Origin: Rhizobium sp. BK251 | Lineage (GTDB): Bacteria > Pseudomonadota > Alphaproteobacteria > Rhizobiales > Rhizobiaceae | NCBI RefSeq assembly: GCF_004345245.1 | Contig: NZ_SLUQ01000002.1 | Location: 248,001-312,000 of the forward strand | DNA: 64,000 nt | Reading direction: 5' to 3' | Part shown: piece by piece, positions 34,126 through 42,231 of the stretch | How the letters are laid out: every line of letters starts with the position of its first letter | How positions within the stretch are numbered: position 1 is the stretch's first letter | Translations under genes and position numbers: made by a program | Notes under the pieces: model-generated | Database searches by the model: none | What the model was told of the DNA's origin: nothing | What the model saw: only the letters and a program-made list of their open reading frames with translations

Positions 34126-35217
34126 ATGGATTTCAAGGGGCGGCGAATGAGTGAACTTCAGCGGCTGGAGGGCGATCTCGAAGGCGTGTTCACGCTCGCC
34201 GCGGAAGTGAACGCAGGAAGCGAGCAGATCCGGGGCTTTCTCGAGCGTTGCGGCGGCGAGACACCGGACGTGGCGGGCGGCCCTGCGGAGGTCGAGGACC
34301 GGCGGTTGCGGGAACTCGTGGAACGGCAGCGGTCGCTTGAGGAAAGACTTGCGGCGCTGGTGACGGGCCTGGAGAGCGGCGCACGCACCTTTTCCGACCG
34401 CATCGGACGCCTGAAGCAGTACACGCTTCGCGAGAGATTTGCCGGTTTCTTCTCGGCGGCGCGGATGCAGCGCATGCAAGAGGAGAGGATGCAGCGCGCA
34501 CCGCTGGCAAAAGAGTTCCAGGAGCTGCTTTTCCACGCTGACAGGCTGCTCGGAATATTGAAGGGGCAGCGTACGGCCCTGACCGCGGACCACCGCGCTT
34601 GCGAGGCAAGCCTTGTCGCGATCATTGAGCAACACAAGGCGATGCTCGAGGCAATTGACGGCGCGCAGTTCCGGCTGAAGCAGCTTGTCCCCAAGCGCCG
34701 AGACCTGATGAAGCGGCTCGACACGGAGAAGGATCCGCGGTCCCGCGAGGAACTGGCAGGCGAGCATGAGGAGGTCGTTTCAGAATATTCGCAGGTGACG
34801 GAGAAGGAGAACCGGCTTCTCGGCGAATTCAAGCTCAGGGAGCGGCATATCGACATGTTCGAGACCTTCGTCGATGCGCTCAACAGCCAGATTGCCGCGC
34901 GCAACGTCCTCATCAACAAGCTGACAATCGATGCCGAGCGGTGGATCGCCCTCTGCATGGCGCAGATCGAAGCCGTGAACGACAAGGCGATGGTCGACAT
35001 CGAAGCGTCGTCCTTCCGCCATATCTCCGGTCTCCTCGAACGGCGTGCGCGGCACATGCTGGCGGCGCATGACGACGCCCGGCGGCGGCAGGCGGCGGAC
35101 GAGGCCTTCACTCGTTGGCTCAACCGCGAGAACGCGGATGTGGACGCTACCGCGGCGACGGCCGACAAGAATGCAGCGCTTGTGGGGGCCGGCGCGCCGC
35201 GAAAAATGCTGCCTTGA
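34126..35217 (+). CDS. Coiled-coil protein, possibly TelA-like
   Basis: This soluble protein of 363 residues from 34126 (or 356 from the ATG at 34147, which has a better AGGGG site) is almost wholly helical. Strong coiled-coil character runs from about 40 to 330, with long Glu/Lys/Arg/Leu heptads. No signal peptide or catalytic motif is visible. The segment FKLRERHIDMFETFVDALNS followed by hydrophobic-charged helices vaguely recalls toxic-anion-resistance (TelA) proteins, but that is only a resemblance. The DUF2333 gene starts 80 bases downstream on the same strand, so the two are probably co-expressed and may work together at the membrane. Confidence 0.65.
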   Translation: MDFKGRRMSELQRLEGDLEGVFTLAAEVNAGSEQIRGFLERCGGETPDVAGGPAEVEDRRLRELVERQRSLEERLAALVTGLESGARTFSDRIGRLKQYTLRERFAGFFSAARMQRMQEERMQRAPLAKEFQELLFHADRLLGILKGQRTALTADHRACEASLVAIIEQHKAMLEAIDGAQFRLKQLVPKRRDLMKRLDTEKDPRSREELAGEHEEVVSEYSQVTEKENRLLGEFKLRERHIDMFETFVDALNSQIAARNVLINKLTIDAERWIALCMAQIEAVNDKAMVDIEASSFRHISGLLERRARHMLAAHDDARRRQAADEAFTRWLNRENADVDATAATADKNAALVGAGAPRKMLP

Positions 35218-35296
35218 TGTTGTGCCTGACCGCGCGAACGCATATCTGCTGGGTCAGGGCACTTCGGCAATCGCCGCGACGACATGGGAGTAGACG

Positions 35297-36418
35297 ATGC
35301 TTGAATGGGTCACTGCGTTCTTCAGGCGACTGTTTGGAGCGGTCCGCTGGTTGGCGGGCATGATCTTTGCCTGGCTTGGCTGGCCCTTTCTTGCTACTCG
35401 CGGCTGGTACGTGCAGCGTAGCTGGATAATCAAGATACCGATCCTGCTCTTTCTCGTGCTGATGATCGGGCTCTACGGCTATTTCTTCTGGCAGACGCAA
35501 ATCTGGACGGGCTTCAACCCGAATTTCGTCGACGGCTACAAGCTTTCCGAACGCACAGTACCGGCCGGACAGGAACTGCCGGCGACGGGTGACGGGACGG
35601 CCCGGAAGTGCCAGCCTTCGGCGATCGTCGAGGTCGCGGCCGATCTCACCGATTTCAACGTCAACCAGAACGCATGGATCTCGTCCATGCTGCTCTACAA
35701 GGCCGGATTGTTCGGTCTCGACTGGGACCACACGCCCTTCCTCGACAACAAGGCGTCGTTCCAGCGCGGCGTCAACCAGGCGGTGCGACGTACCACGGCG
35801 GAGCTCGTCGACACGCTCGGGCGCGTGCGTGGCACATCCGGCATCAACAGCGACCTGCAGAGCGCGCGCGGCAACCTGCAGTTCGACGAATACAGCTGGT
35901 ATTTCGGGCTCAACCCGTTCGGGCCCAAGACGCCGACACCTGCCTATTACCGTTCGGCGATCGGCAGCCTGCGCAAGTTCAATACGGATCTTGCCGCCTG
36001 CAACGCGACGTTCGATGGTCGCGCCGACAATCTTGTCCAGTTCATTGACCGGATCGCCAACGATCTCGGCGGCACATCCGATATCCTTGCCGAGCGTTCG
36101 GAGAACCACAATCGCGGCTGGTTCGACACGCGCGCCGATGATCGCTTCTGGTTCGCCTACGGCCAGCTCTACGGCTACTACGCAATCCTGGCGGCAACAC
36201 AGGCGGATTTCTCGCAGGTCGTCGCCGAGCGTAACCTGAGCGCGATCTTCGCGGGGACGTTGAAGCAGTTCCAGGCGGCGCTGCGCATCCAGCCGGCGAT
36301 CATCTCGAACGGACGCGAGGACGGCTGGATTATGCCTAGCCATCTCGCGACGATGGGCTTCTACATACTTCGCGTTCGCTCCAACCTCGTCGAGGTTCGC
36401 TCCGTGCTCGACCGATGA
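35297..36418 (+). CDS. DUF2333 family inner-membrane protein
   Basis: This 373-residue protein has one strong membrane segment at about 51-70 (IIKIPILLFLVLMIGLYGYF) after an aromatic, basic N-terminus. A large domain of about 300 residues follows, presumably periplasmic. It matches DUF2333, whose function is unknown. Landmarks are FNPNFVDGYKLSER, NQNAWISSMLLYKAGLFGLD and IQPAIISNGREDGWIMPSHL. GGGAG precedes the ATG. It lies 80 bases behind the coiled-coil gene, so I infer a two-gene unit. The family match is good but gives no biochemical role. Confidence 0.78.
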   Translation: MLEWVTAFFRRLFGAVRWLAGMIFAWLGWPFLATRGWYVQRSWIIKIPILLFLVLMIGLYGYFFWQTQIWTGFNPNFVDGYKLSERTVPAGQELPATGDGTARKCQPSAIVEVAADLTDFNVNQNAWISSMLLYKAGLFGLDWDHTPFLDNKASFQRGVNQAVRRTTAELVDTLGRVRGTSGINSDLQSARGNLQFDEYSWYFGLNPFGPKTPTPAYYRSAIGSLRKFNTDLAACNATFDGRADNLVQFIDRIANDLGGTSDILAERSENHNRGWFDTRADDRFWFAYGQLYGYYAILAATQADFSQVVAERNLSAIFAGTLKQFQAALRIQPAIISNGREDGWIMPSHLATMGFYILRVRSNLVEVRSVLDR

Positions 36419-36464
36419 GGCGAGCCGGACGACAGGTGGCGCTTACCATCGGTCTAAACCGGCT

Positions 36465-36920
36465 CTAGGCTTCTTCACCGAAGCCGACGGTGCGCATGCG
36501 CTCGAGGAGTTCATAGGTGATGCCAATGATCTCGCCGCCCGAGTTATCGTCGTTGCGAAATTTGCCGACGCTGCGGACATACCTGAAGCCTTCATCGGCA
36601 GTCCCGACGCGGTAGATGAAGTGAAAGCCGAGCTTGTGAAGGCTTGCCTGCTCGTAGGTCTCGGCCATGATCGACTTGTCGTCCTCGTGGATGCGGGACA
36701 TGACCTCGACGAGGTTCATCGGTCCCTTCGAGAAGGTCATGCCGAAGATCTCATAGACATCCTCGCTCGCGAAGAAATGGCCGGTGTCGATCTCCCATCG
36801 CCAACAGCCGTAAAGGCGGTAAGCGGAAGACAACTCCACGATCTCAGCATCGGAAATGCGTATGTGCGATCGATCCTGGGGCTTCTTGGCAGTTGAAGAC
36901 AATTCAAAGCGAAGAGGCAC
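36465..36920 (-). CDS. Stand-alone PAS-domain protein
   Basis: This 151-residue protein is one PAS domain (PAS_3 fold) with little else. Landmarks are YGCWRWEIDTGHFFASEDVYE, the VMSRIHEDDK loop and FHFIYRVGTADEGFRYVRS at the end of the fold. No histidine kinase, GGDEF or HTH output domain follows, so it may act as a partner to another protein. It starts 48 bases after the LuxR-type regulator on the same strand, so the two are probably one operon. Any ligand is unknown. Confidence 0.75.
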   Translation of the reverse strand: MPLRFELSSTAKKPQDRSHIRISDAEIVELSSAYRLYGCWRWEIDTGHFFASEDVYEIFGMTFSKGPMNLVEVMSRIHEDDKSIMAETYEQASLHKLGFHFIYRVGTADEGFRYVRSVGKFRNDDNSGGEIIGITYELLERMRTVGFGEEA

Positions 36921-36968
36921 AAATCCTCCTGGGATGAGGATGTTACGCTGCCGTTGACCCCCGAGTCG

Positions 36969-37700
36969 TCAGTTGATCAGCTTCAGCCTGATGGCTTTAG
37001 CTACCAACTGCGTGCGATTCACGCAATCGAGTTTCTTGATGGCATTGGTCATATACGCGTTGACCGTGTGATCCGAGAGGGAAAGGATCTGGCCGATCTC
37101 GACCGAGGTCTTGCCCTGGGCCGTCCAGCGGACGACCTCGAGTTCGCGGGCGGAAAGCATGTTGAGGTTACCCGCGTCGTTCCGCTTCAGGCTGTTGTGC
37201 GTATCAAGAGCCTGCACCATGATCATCGCCAGCTCGTTGATCTCCGACTGGCTGAGCGGATTGCGGTTGCCGTTGAACCAGAAGACCAGCCTCTGGCCGT
37301 CCATCGCGTTCAACGGGAACACGCTTCCCATGGGAAGGCGTTGACGCAGCAGGAGCGCGCGCAGTTCCCCGAGGATGGGAAGACCGGCCGGCAGGCTCTT
37401 GTCGCTGAGATGCCAGTGCTGTGGTAGCGCGGATTCGCGTGTGCGCGGCAGGATCGGGCAATCGCGCAAGAGATGCGCCTTGTCGAATTCGCGCAGAAAG
37501 GGCGTGGGCAGGGTAGTCTCTATGACCAGAGGCGCCAGCAGCACATCCTCGGGCGCCGGCGCATTGGCCAGGGTGAAATGCCCATAGCCGAAAGCCGCTG
37601 CGACATGATCCAGCGCCTGTGCGAACAAGCTACTCGTGCGGGCGGACACCAACTCGGAGGTGAGCGCTGACTGTCTTTCAGAGGCGGTCATATACGACAT
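36969..37700 (-). CDS. LuxR-type transcriptional regulator with autoinducer-binding-like domain
   Basis: The protein has 243 residues from the ATG at 37700; no start has a good ribosome site, and 37691 is an alternative. The N-terminal domain (about 1-165) aligns by pattern with acyl-homoserine-lactone-binding domains. However, the usual Asp-Pro pair appears as DCP in LLRDCPILPR, so lactone binding is doubtful. The C-terminal LuxR HTH is clear: LSARELEVVRWTAQGKTSVE and TVNAYMTNAIKKLDCVNRTQ. No luxI-type synthase is in the window, so it is a LuxR solo. It is followed by the PAS gene, which could modulate it. Confidence 0.82.
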   Translation of the reverse strand: MSYMTASERQSALTSELVSARTSSLFAQALDHVAAAFGYGHFTLANAPAPEDVLLAPLVIETTLPTPFLREFDKAHLLRDCPILPRTRESALPQHWHLSDKSLPAGLPILGELRALLLRQRLPMGSVFPLNAMDGQRLVFWFNGNRNPLSQSEINELAMIMVQALDTHNSLKRNDAGNLNMLSARELEVVRWTAQGKTSVEIGQILSLSDHTVNAYMTNAIKKLDCVNRTQLVAKAIRLKLIN

Positions 37701-37841
37701 GGAACGAACTAAACGGGCCTTTTTTGCTATCGTTAGCAAATACTGAAACTAGCGGGGATGCTAGCTTAATTCGAGATGATGAGCACTGATTAATTCATTT
37801 TCTGAACATTTAATCATCGCTGTTCGCATTTTGGGCACATC

Positions 37842-38303
37842 CTAAACGGGGAGCATCGCCGTTCCCTTTACCTCTTCCATGACTGCGTAAGTATGAGTCT
37901 CCCTTACACCCGGCAAGGGGAGTATGACTTCGGAGAGAAACTGGCGATAAGCCTCCATGCCTGCGACGCGAGCCTTGACGAGATAGTCGAAGCCGCCGGC
38001 GACCATGTGGCACTCCATCACATCATCGCTTCGCTTGACCGCCGCGGCAAAGGAATCGAATACGTCAGGGGTCGTACGATCCAGCTTCACCTGCACGAAT
38101 ACGAGCAAGGTGCGCCCGAGCATCTGCGGGGAGAGGATGGCCATGTATCCGGTAATATAGCCGTCGCGGGTCAATCTCTTGACGCGCTCGGCGGTCGCTG
38201 TCGGTGACAGGCTGACGCGTTCGGCCAGTTCGATATTCGAGAGGCGGCCTTCCTTCTGCAAGGCCCGGAGAATCTTGCGGTCGAGCCTGTCCAGATCTTT
38301 CAT
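37842..38303 (-). CDS. putR: Lrp/AsnC-family regulator, probable PutR
   Basis: This Lrp/AsnC regulator has 153 residues from the ATG at 38303. The HTH is in LDRKILRALQKEGRLSNIEL and VSLSPTATAERVKRL. The C-terminal RAM effector domain includes VQVKLDRTTPDVFDSFAAAV and CHMVAGGFDYLVKA. It is divergent from putA. In Agrobacterium and Rhizobium an Lrp-type PutR activates putA when proline is present. Because the putA here lacks its own DNA-binding domain, this gene is the natural regulator. The symbol rests on that context. Confidence 0.85.
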   Translation of the reverse strand: MKDLDRLDRKILRALQKEGRLSNIELAERVSLSPTATAERVKRLTRDGYITGYMAILSPQMLGRTLLVFVQVKLDRTTPDVFDSFAAAVKRSDDVMECHMVAGGFDYLVKARVAGMEAYRQFLSEVILPLPGVRETHTYAVMEEVKGTAMLPV

Positions 38304-38387
38304 AAATCGCCGCGCTTTCCCATTTCTATAGCCGAATATGCTGGACGCATATCGCATTTCGGTGAAAAACGCCACAAAGGAACAGCT

Positions 38388-41300
38388 ATGTTGCGGATAT
38401 CACGGAGAGGGTCAATGGACACCAAGATTCTATCGAATATTCCCCAATTCAACGCGCCCTTCGCCGGCGACGACGACCGGTTGCTGCACGGCCTCGCCGG
38501 CCGGCTGAGCTTCACTGCGTCGCACGACGCGGCGATCGATAAGCGCGCCACGCGCATGATCGAGGCGATCCGCGGCAATTCCGGCTCGATCGGCGGCGTC
38601 GAGGACTTCCTGCGCGAATATGGCCTGTCAACGCGCGAGGGCCTTGCGCTGATGGTGCTAGCGGAGGCGTTGCTTCGCGTTCCCGATGCGCTGACGCAGG
38701 ACAAGCTGATCGAGGACAAGCTGAAGGAAGGCGGCTGGAGCGAGCACGAAGGGCGCGGCGAGAGCTGGTTCGTTTCGGCTTCCGCCTGGGCGCTCGGTCT
38801 CTCGGCGCGCATCCTCCGTCCGGGTGACACGCCGGAAGGCGTAGTTCGAGGCCTTCTCAAGAGGCTTGGCCTGCCCACTGTCCGCAACGCGACCAAGCAG
38901 GCCATGCGCTTCCTCGGCCATCATTTTGTCCTGGGCGAAACAATCAAGGACGCACTCAGCCGCGCCGCAAAGAGCGAGGAGAAGGGCTACCGCCACTCCT
39001 TCGACATGCTGGGTGAGGGCGCCCGCACGGCGGAAGATGCCAAGCGCTATTTCCAGTCCTATGCGGCGGCGATCGAGGCGATCGGCGCCTGGAGCCAGAA
39101 GAATGCCAAGGGCAAGCAATTGCCGGATCGGATGGGTATTTCCGTCAAGCTTTCGGCACTGCATCCTCGTTATCTCGCGACTCATCGCGATCGCGTGCTC
39201 GCCGAGCTGGTGCCCGATCTGCTGAAGCTTGCGCAGATGGCGAAGGAGCACCAACTGAACTTCACCGTGGACGCGGAAGAGGCCGACAGGCTGGAACTTT
39301 CGCTGGACGTGATCGCGGCAGTCTTCGCCGATCCTTCGCTTGCGGGATGGGATGGCTTCGGTCTTGCTATCCAGGCCTATCAGAAGCGGGCAACGGCGGT
39401 CATCGACTATATCGACAGGCTTTGCGAGGCGCATGGCCGGCGGATGATGGTTCGGCTCGTCAAGGGCGCCTATTGGGATACCGAGGTCAAGCGTGCGCAG
39501 GAACGCGGGCTTGAGGACTATCCGGTCTGGACGCGCAAGCAGGCGACCGACCTGTCCTATCTTGCCTGCGCCAGCCAGCTGCTGACGAAGCGGGCGCGCA
39601 TTTTTCCGCAGTTTGCGACCCACAACGCACTGACGGTCTCGACGATCATCGAGCTTGCGGGCAACGATCGCTCGGGCTTCGAGTTCCAGCGCCTGCATGG
39701 AATGGGGGAGACGCTTTATGATCACCTGCTCTCCGGCAACGACCGCATAGCCTGCCGGATCTATGCACCGGTCGGCGGCTACCGCGATCTGCTGGCCTAT
39801 CTCGTGCGCCGACTGCTCGAGAACGGGGCGAACTCCTCGTTCGTCGCGCTCGCCGGCGACAAGAACGTGGCGATAAAGACGCTCCTGGAGCGTCCGGCCG
39901 AGAAACTCGGGCTCGACCATGGCACCAGCGCGCGCAACCGCAAGATCCCGATGCCGGCCGATCTTTACGGCAAGCGGAAGAACAGTGCCGGCCTCGAGTT
40001 CGGCCACCGCCAGAGCCTCGAAAAGCTGATGTCCGGCGTCGCCAATGGCATCCCATCAATTGCTGCCACGCCGCTGATCCCCGGCGCTTCGCCGAATGGC
40101 AAGGAAACCGCCGTCCTCTCGCCCGTCGATCACCGCCGGAAAGTCGGCACGGTGCTGAATGCCACGGCTGCCGATGTCGACAAGGCCTTCGGCGTCGGCG
40201 CCAAGGGCTTCCGGAGCTGGTCGCGCAAGTCCGTCGAAGAACGTGCGGCGGCGCTGGAGCGCATGGCCGACCTGATGGAGGAAGACCGCGACCGGCTGCT
40301 CACGCTGCTTGCCGCCGAGGCGGGCAAGACGCTGGACGACGGCATTGCAGAAATTCGCGAGGCGGTGGACTTCTGCCGCTACTATGCGGCCGAGGCACGC
40401 AGGCTCTTCGGCGATTTGGCGAAGATGCCGGGCCCGACCGGTGAAGACAACCGCTACCTCTGGCGCGGACGGGGCGTTTTTGCCTGCATCTCGCCGTGGA
40501 ATTTCCCGCTTGCGATCTTCCTCGGACAGATTTCTGCAGCACTCGTCGCCGGAAATGCGGTGATTGCAAAGCCTGCGCCGCAGACGCCATTGATCGCCTA
40601 CGAGGCCGTAAGGCTTTTCCATCGCGCCGGCGTACCAGAGGATGCGCTGCTGTTCGTCCCCGGTGGCCCGGAGGTGGGTGCTGCCATTACCGCGCACCCG
40701 GCGTTGGCGGGCGTTGCCTTCACAGGCTCGACGAAGACGGCATGGTCGATCAACCGCGCGCTTGCAGCCAAGGATGGTCCCATCGTGCCGCTGATAGCCG
40801 AAACCGGCGGCCTGAACGCGATGATCGTCGATGCGACGGCGCTTCCCGAACAGGTGGCGGATGACGTGGTAACGTCTGCCTTCCGCTCGGCTGGGCAGCG
40901 CTGCTCGGCGCTCCGGCTTCTCTTCCTGCAAGAGGACGTTGCCGAGAACATGACGCAGATGATCGAGGGTGCTGCACGCGAGCTTGCGCTCGGTGATCCG
41001 GCGCTCCAGACGACTGATGTCGGCCCGATCATCGATGAGAAGCAGAAGGCGATGCTTGAGGCGCATATCGCCGACATGTCGAAGACGCAGAAGGTCCGCT
41101 ATGCCGGGAAGGCGCCGTCGGCGGGCACGTTCTTTGCCCCGCACATCGTCGAGCTCGACAAGTCCGGTGCGCTGACCAAGGAAGTCTTCGGTCCCGTGCT
41201 GCATATCGTGAAATGGAAGGCCAGGGAGCTCGACAAGGTCATCGCCGAGATCGCTGCATCCGGATATGGCCTGACGCTCGGCGTGCACAGCCGCATCGAG

Positions 41301-41534
41301 GCGACGATCCGCAAGGTTGTCGATGCGCTGGATACAGGCAATGTCTACGTGAACCGCAACATGATCGGCGCCGTCGTCGGCACCCAGCCCTTCGGCGGCT
41401 CGGGTCTCTCAGGCACCGGTTTCAAGGCCGGCGGCCCGGCCTATCTGCAGCGTTTCGCGCAGGAGCAGGTCATTTCGGTCAACACGGCGGCCGCCGGCGG
41501 CAATGCCAGCCTGATCGCAATGGGCGAGGGCTAA
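38388..41534 (+). CDS. putA: Bifunctional proline dehydrogenase / pyrroline-5-carboxylate dehydrogenase PutA
   Basis: PutA oxidises proline to glutamate in two steps. This 1,048-residue protein carries the PRODH barrel at about 150-480 (FTVDAEEADRLELSLD, GLAIQAYQKRA, VRLVKGAYWDTEVKRAQ). The aldehyde dehydrogenase domain runs from about 560 to 1030 (SPWNFPLAIF, FTGSTKTAWSI, AETGGLNAMIVDATA, catalytic Cys in RSAGQRCSALR). No ribbon-helix-helix domain precedes the PRODH part and no extra C-terminal domain follows. It is therefore a minimal, type A PutA and cannot repress its own gene. A second start at 38415 (behind GGAGAGGG) would shorten it by nine residues. It is divergent from the Lrp-type regulator. 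Confidence 0.95.
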   Translation: MLRISRRGSMDTKILSNIPQFNAPFAGDDDRLLHGLAGRLSFTASHDAAIDKRATRMIEAIRGNSGSIGGVEDFLREYGLSTREGLALMVLAEALLRVPDALTQDKLIEDKLKEGGWSEHEGRGESWFVSASAWALGLSARILRPGDTPEGVVRGLLKRLGLPTVRNATKQAMRFLGHHFVLGETIKDALSRAAKSEEKGYRHSFDMLGEGARTAEDAKRYFQSYAAAIEAIGAWSQKNAKGKQLPDRMGISVKLSALHPRYLATHRDRVLAELVPDLLKLAQMAKEHQLNFTVDAEEADRLELSLDVIAAVFADPSLAGWDGFGLAIQAYQKRATAVIDYIDRLCEAHGRRMMVRLVKGAYWDTEVKRAQERGLEDYPVWTRKQATDLSYLACASQLLTKRARIFPQFATHNALTVSTIIELAGNDRSGFEFQRLHGMGETLYDHLLSGNDRIACRIYAPVGGYRDLLAYLVRRLLENGANSSFVALAGDKNVAIKTLLERPAEKLGLDHGTSARNRKIPMPADLYGKRKNSAGLEFGHRQSLEKLMSGVANGIPSIAATPLIPGASPNGKETAVLSPVDHRRKVGTVLNATAADVDKAFGVGAKGFRSWSRKSVEERAAALERMADLMEEDRDRLLTLLAAEAGKTLDDGIAEIREAVDFCRYYAAEARRLFGDLAKMPGPTGEDNRYLWRGRGVFACISPWNFPLAIFLGQISAALVAGNAVIAKPAPQTPLIAYEAVRLFHRAGVPEDALLFVPGGPEVGAAITAHPALAGVAFTGSTKTAWSINRALAAKDGPIVPLIAETGGLNAMIVDATALPEQVADDVVTSAFRSAGQRCSALRLLFLQEDVAENMTQMIEGAARELALGDPALQTTDVGPIIDEKQKAMLEAHIADMSKTQKVRYAGKAPSAGTFFAPHIVELDKSGALTKEVFGPVLHIVKWKARELDKVIAEIAASGYGLTLGVHSRIEATIRKVVDALDTGNVYVNRNMIGAVVGTQPFGGSGLSGTGFKAGGPAYLQRFAQEQVISVNTAAAGGNASLIAMGEG

Positions 41535-41568
41535 GGGGTAGGAGCAAGGGCCGCCTCGGGCGGCCCGC

Positions 41569-42081
41569 TCACTTCTTCGCGGCGGGCTTCAGCTTGGCCA
41601 TGATGCCTTCGAGGAAGCCGAGCATGACGGCCGAGACGACGAAGGTCAGGTGCATCAGCGTCAGCCACATCATCTTGCCGTCCGTATACTGGTCGACGTT
41701 GAGGAAGACCTGCAGCAGATGGATCGACGAGATCGCGACGATCGACGAGGCGACCTTGATCTTCAGGCTGCCGGAATCGAGCTTGCCCAGGAAGGACACC
41801 TCACCCTCGGCCTCGTCGAAGCGGCTGACGAAGTTCTCGTAGCCGGATATCATCACCATCACGATGAGGCTCGCGACCAGCGCCGCGTCGATCAATCCGA
41901 GCATCGCGAGGATCATCTCGGCCTCGTCGAGTTCGAAGACACCCTTCGCAACCTTCAGGAACTTGAAGGCGAAGGAGACTGCGTAGACCGCAAGCGCGGC
42001 CACAAGCCCGAGATAGAAGACGACAAGAAGCCACCGGCTTGAGAGAATGATGCGCTCGACAAGCAGTTCCAGTGATTTCAT
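41569..42081 (-). CDS. UPF0114/YqhA-family inner-membrane protein (TIGR00645)
   Basis: This 170-residue protein has about four membrane helices. It shows ERIILSSRWLLVVFYLGLVA at the N-terminus, MVMISGYENFVSRFDE in the middle and LMHLTFVVSAVMLGFLEGIM near the end, all typical of UPF0114 (YqhA). No biochemical function is established for the family. It is convergent with putA and seems to be a single gene. Codon use resembles its neighbours. The family match is strong. Confidence 0.88.
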   Translation of the reverse strand: MKSLELLVERIILSSRWLLVVFYLGLVAALAVYAVSFAFKFLKVAKGVFELDEAEMILAMLGLIDAALVASLIVMVMISGYENFVSRFDEAEGEVSFLGKLDSGSLKIKVASSIVAISSIHLLQVFLNVDQYTDGKMMWLTLMHLTFVVSAVMLGFLEGIMAKLKPAAKK

Positions 42082-42231
42082 TGCGCGGGCTCTCCCATCA
42101 TCTTTCGTGCGATTCGAAAGCCAAAATAGGCTGGGCTCCGTCCTTGCGGCAAGGCATGATGGTCATCCGCTGCAGATTAGACGCGTGGCACGGCTCGGTC
42201 GAGCCATTGCCCTGTTAACGCGTTCTCCGCT

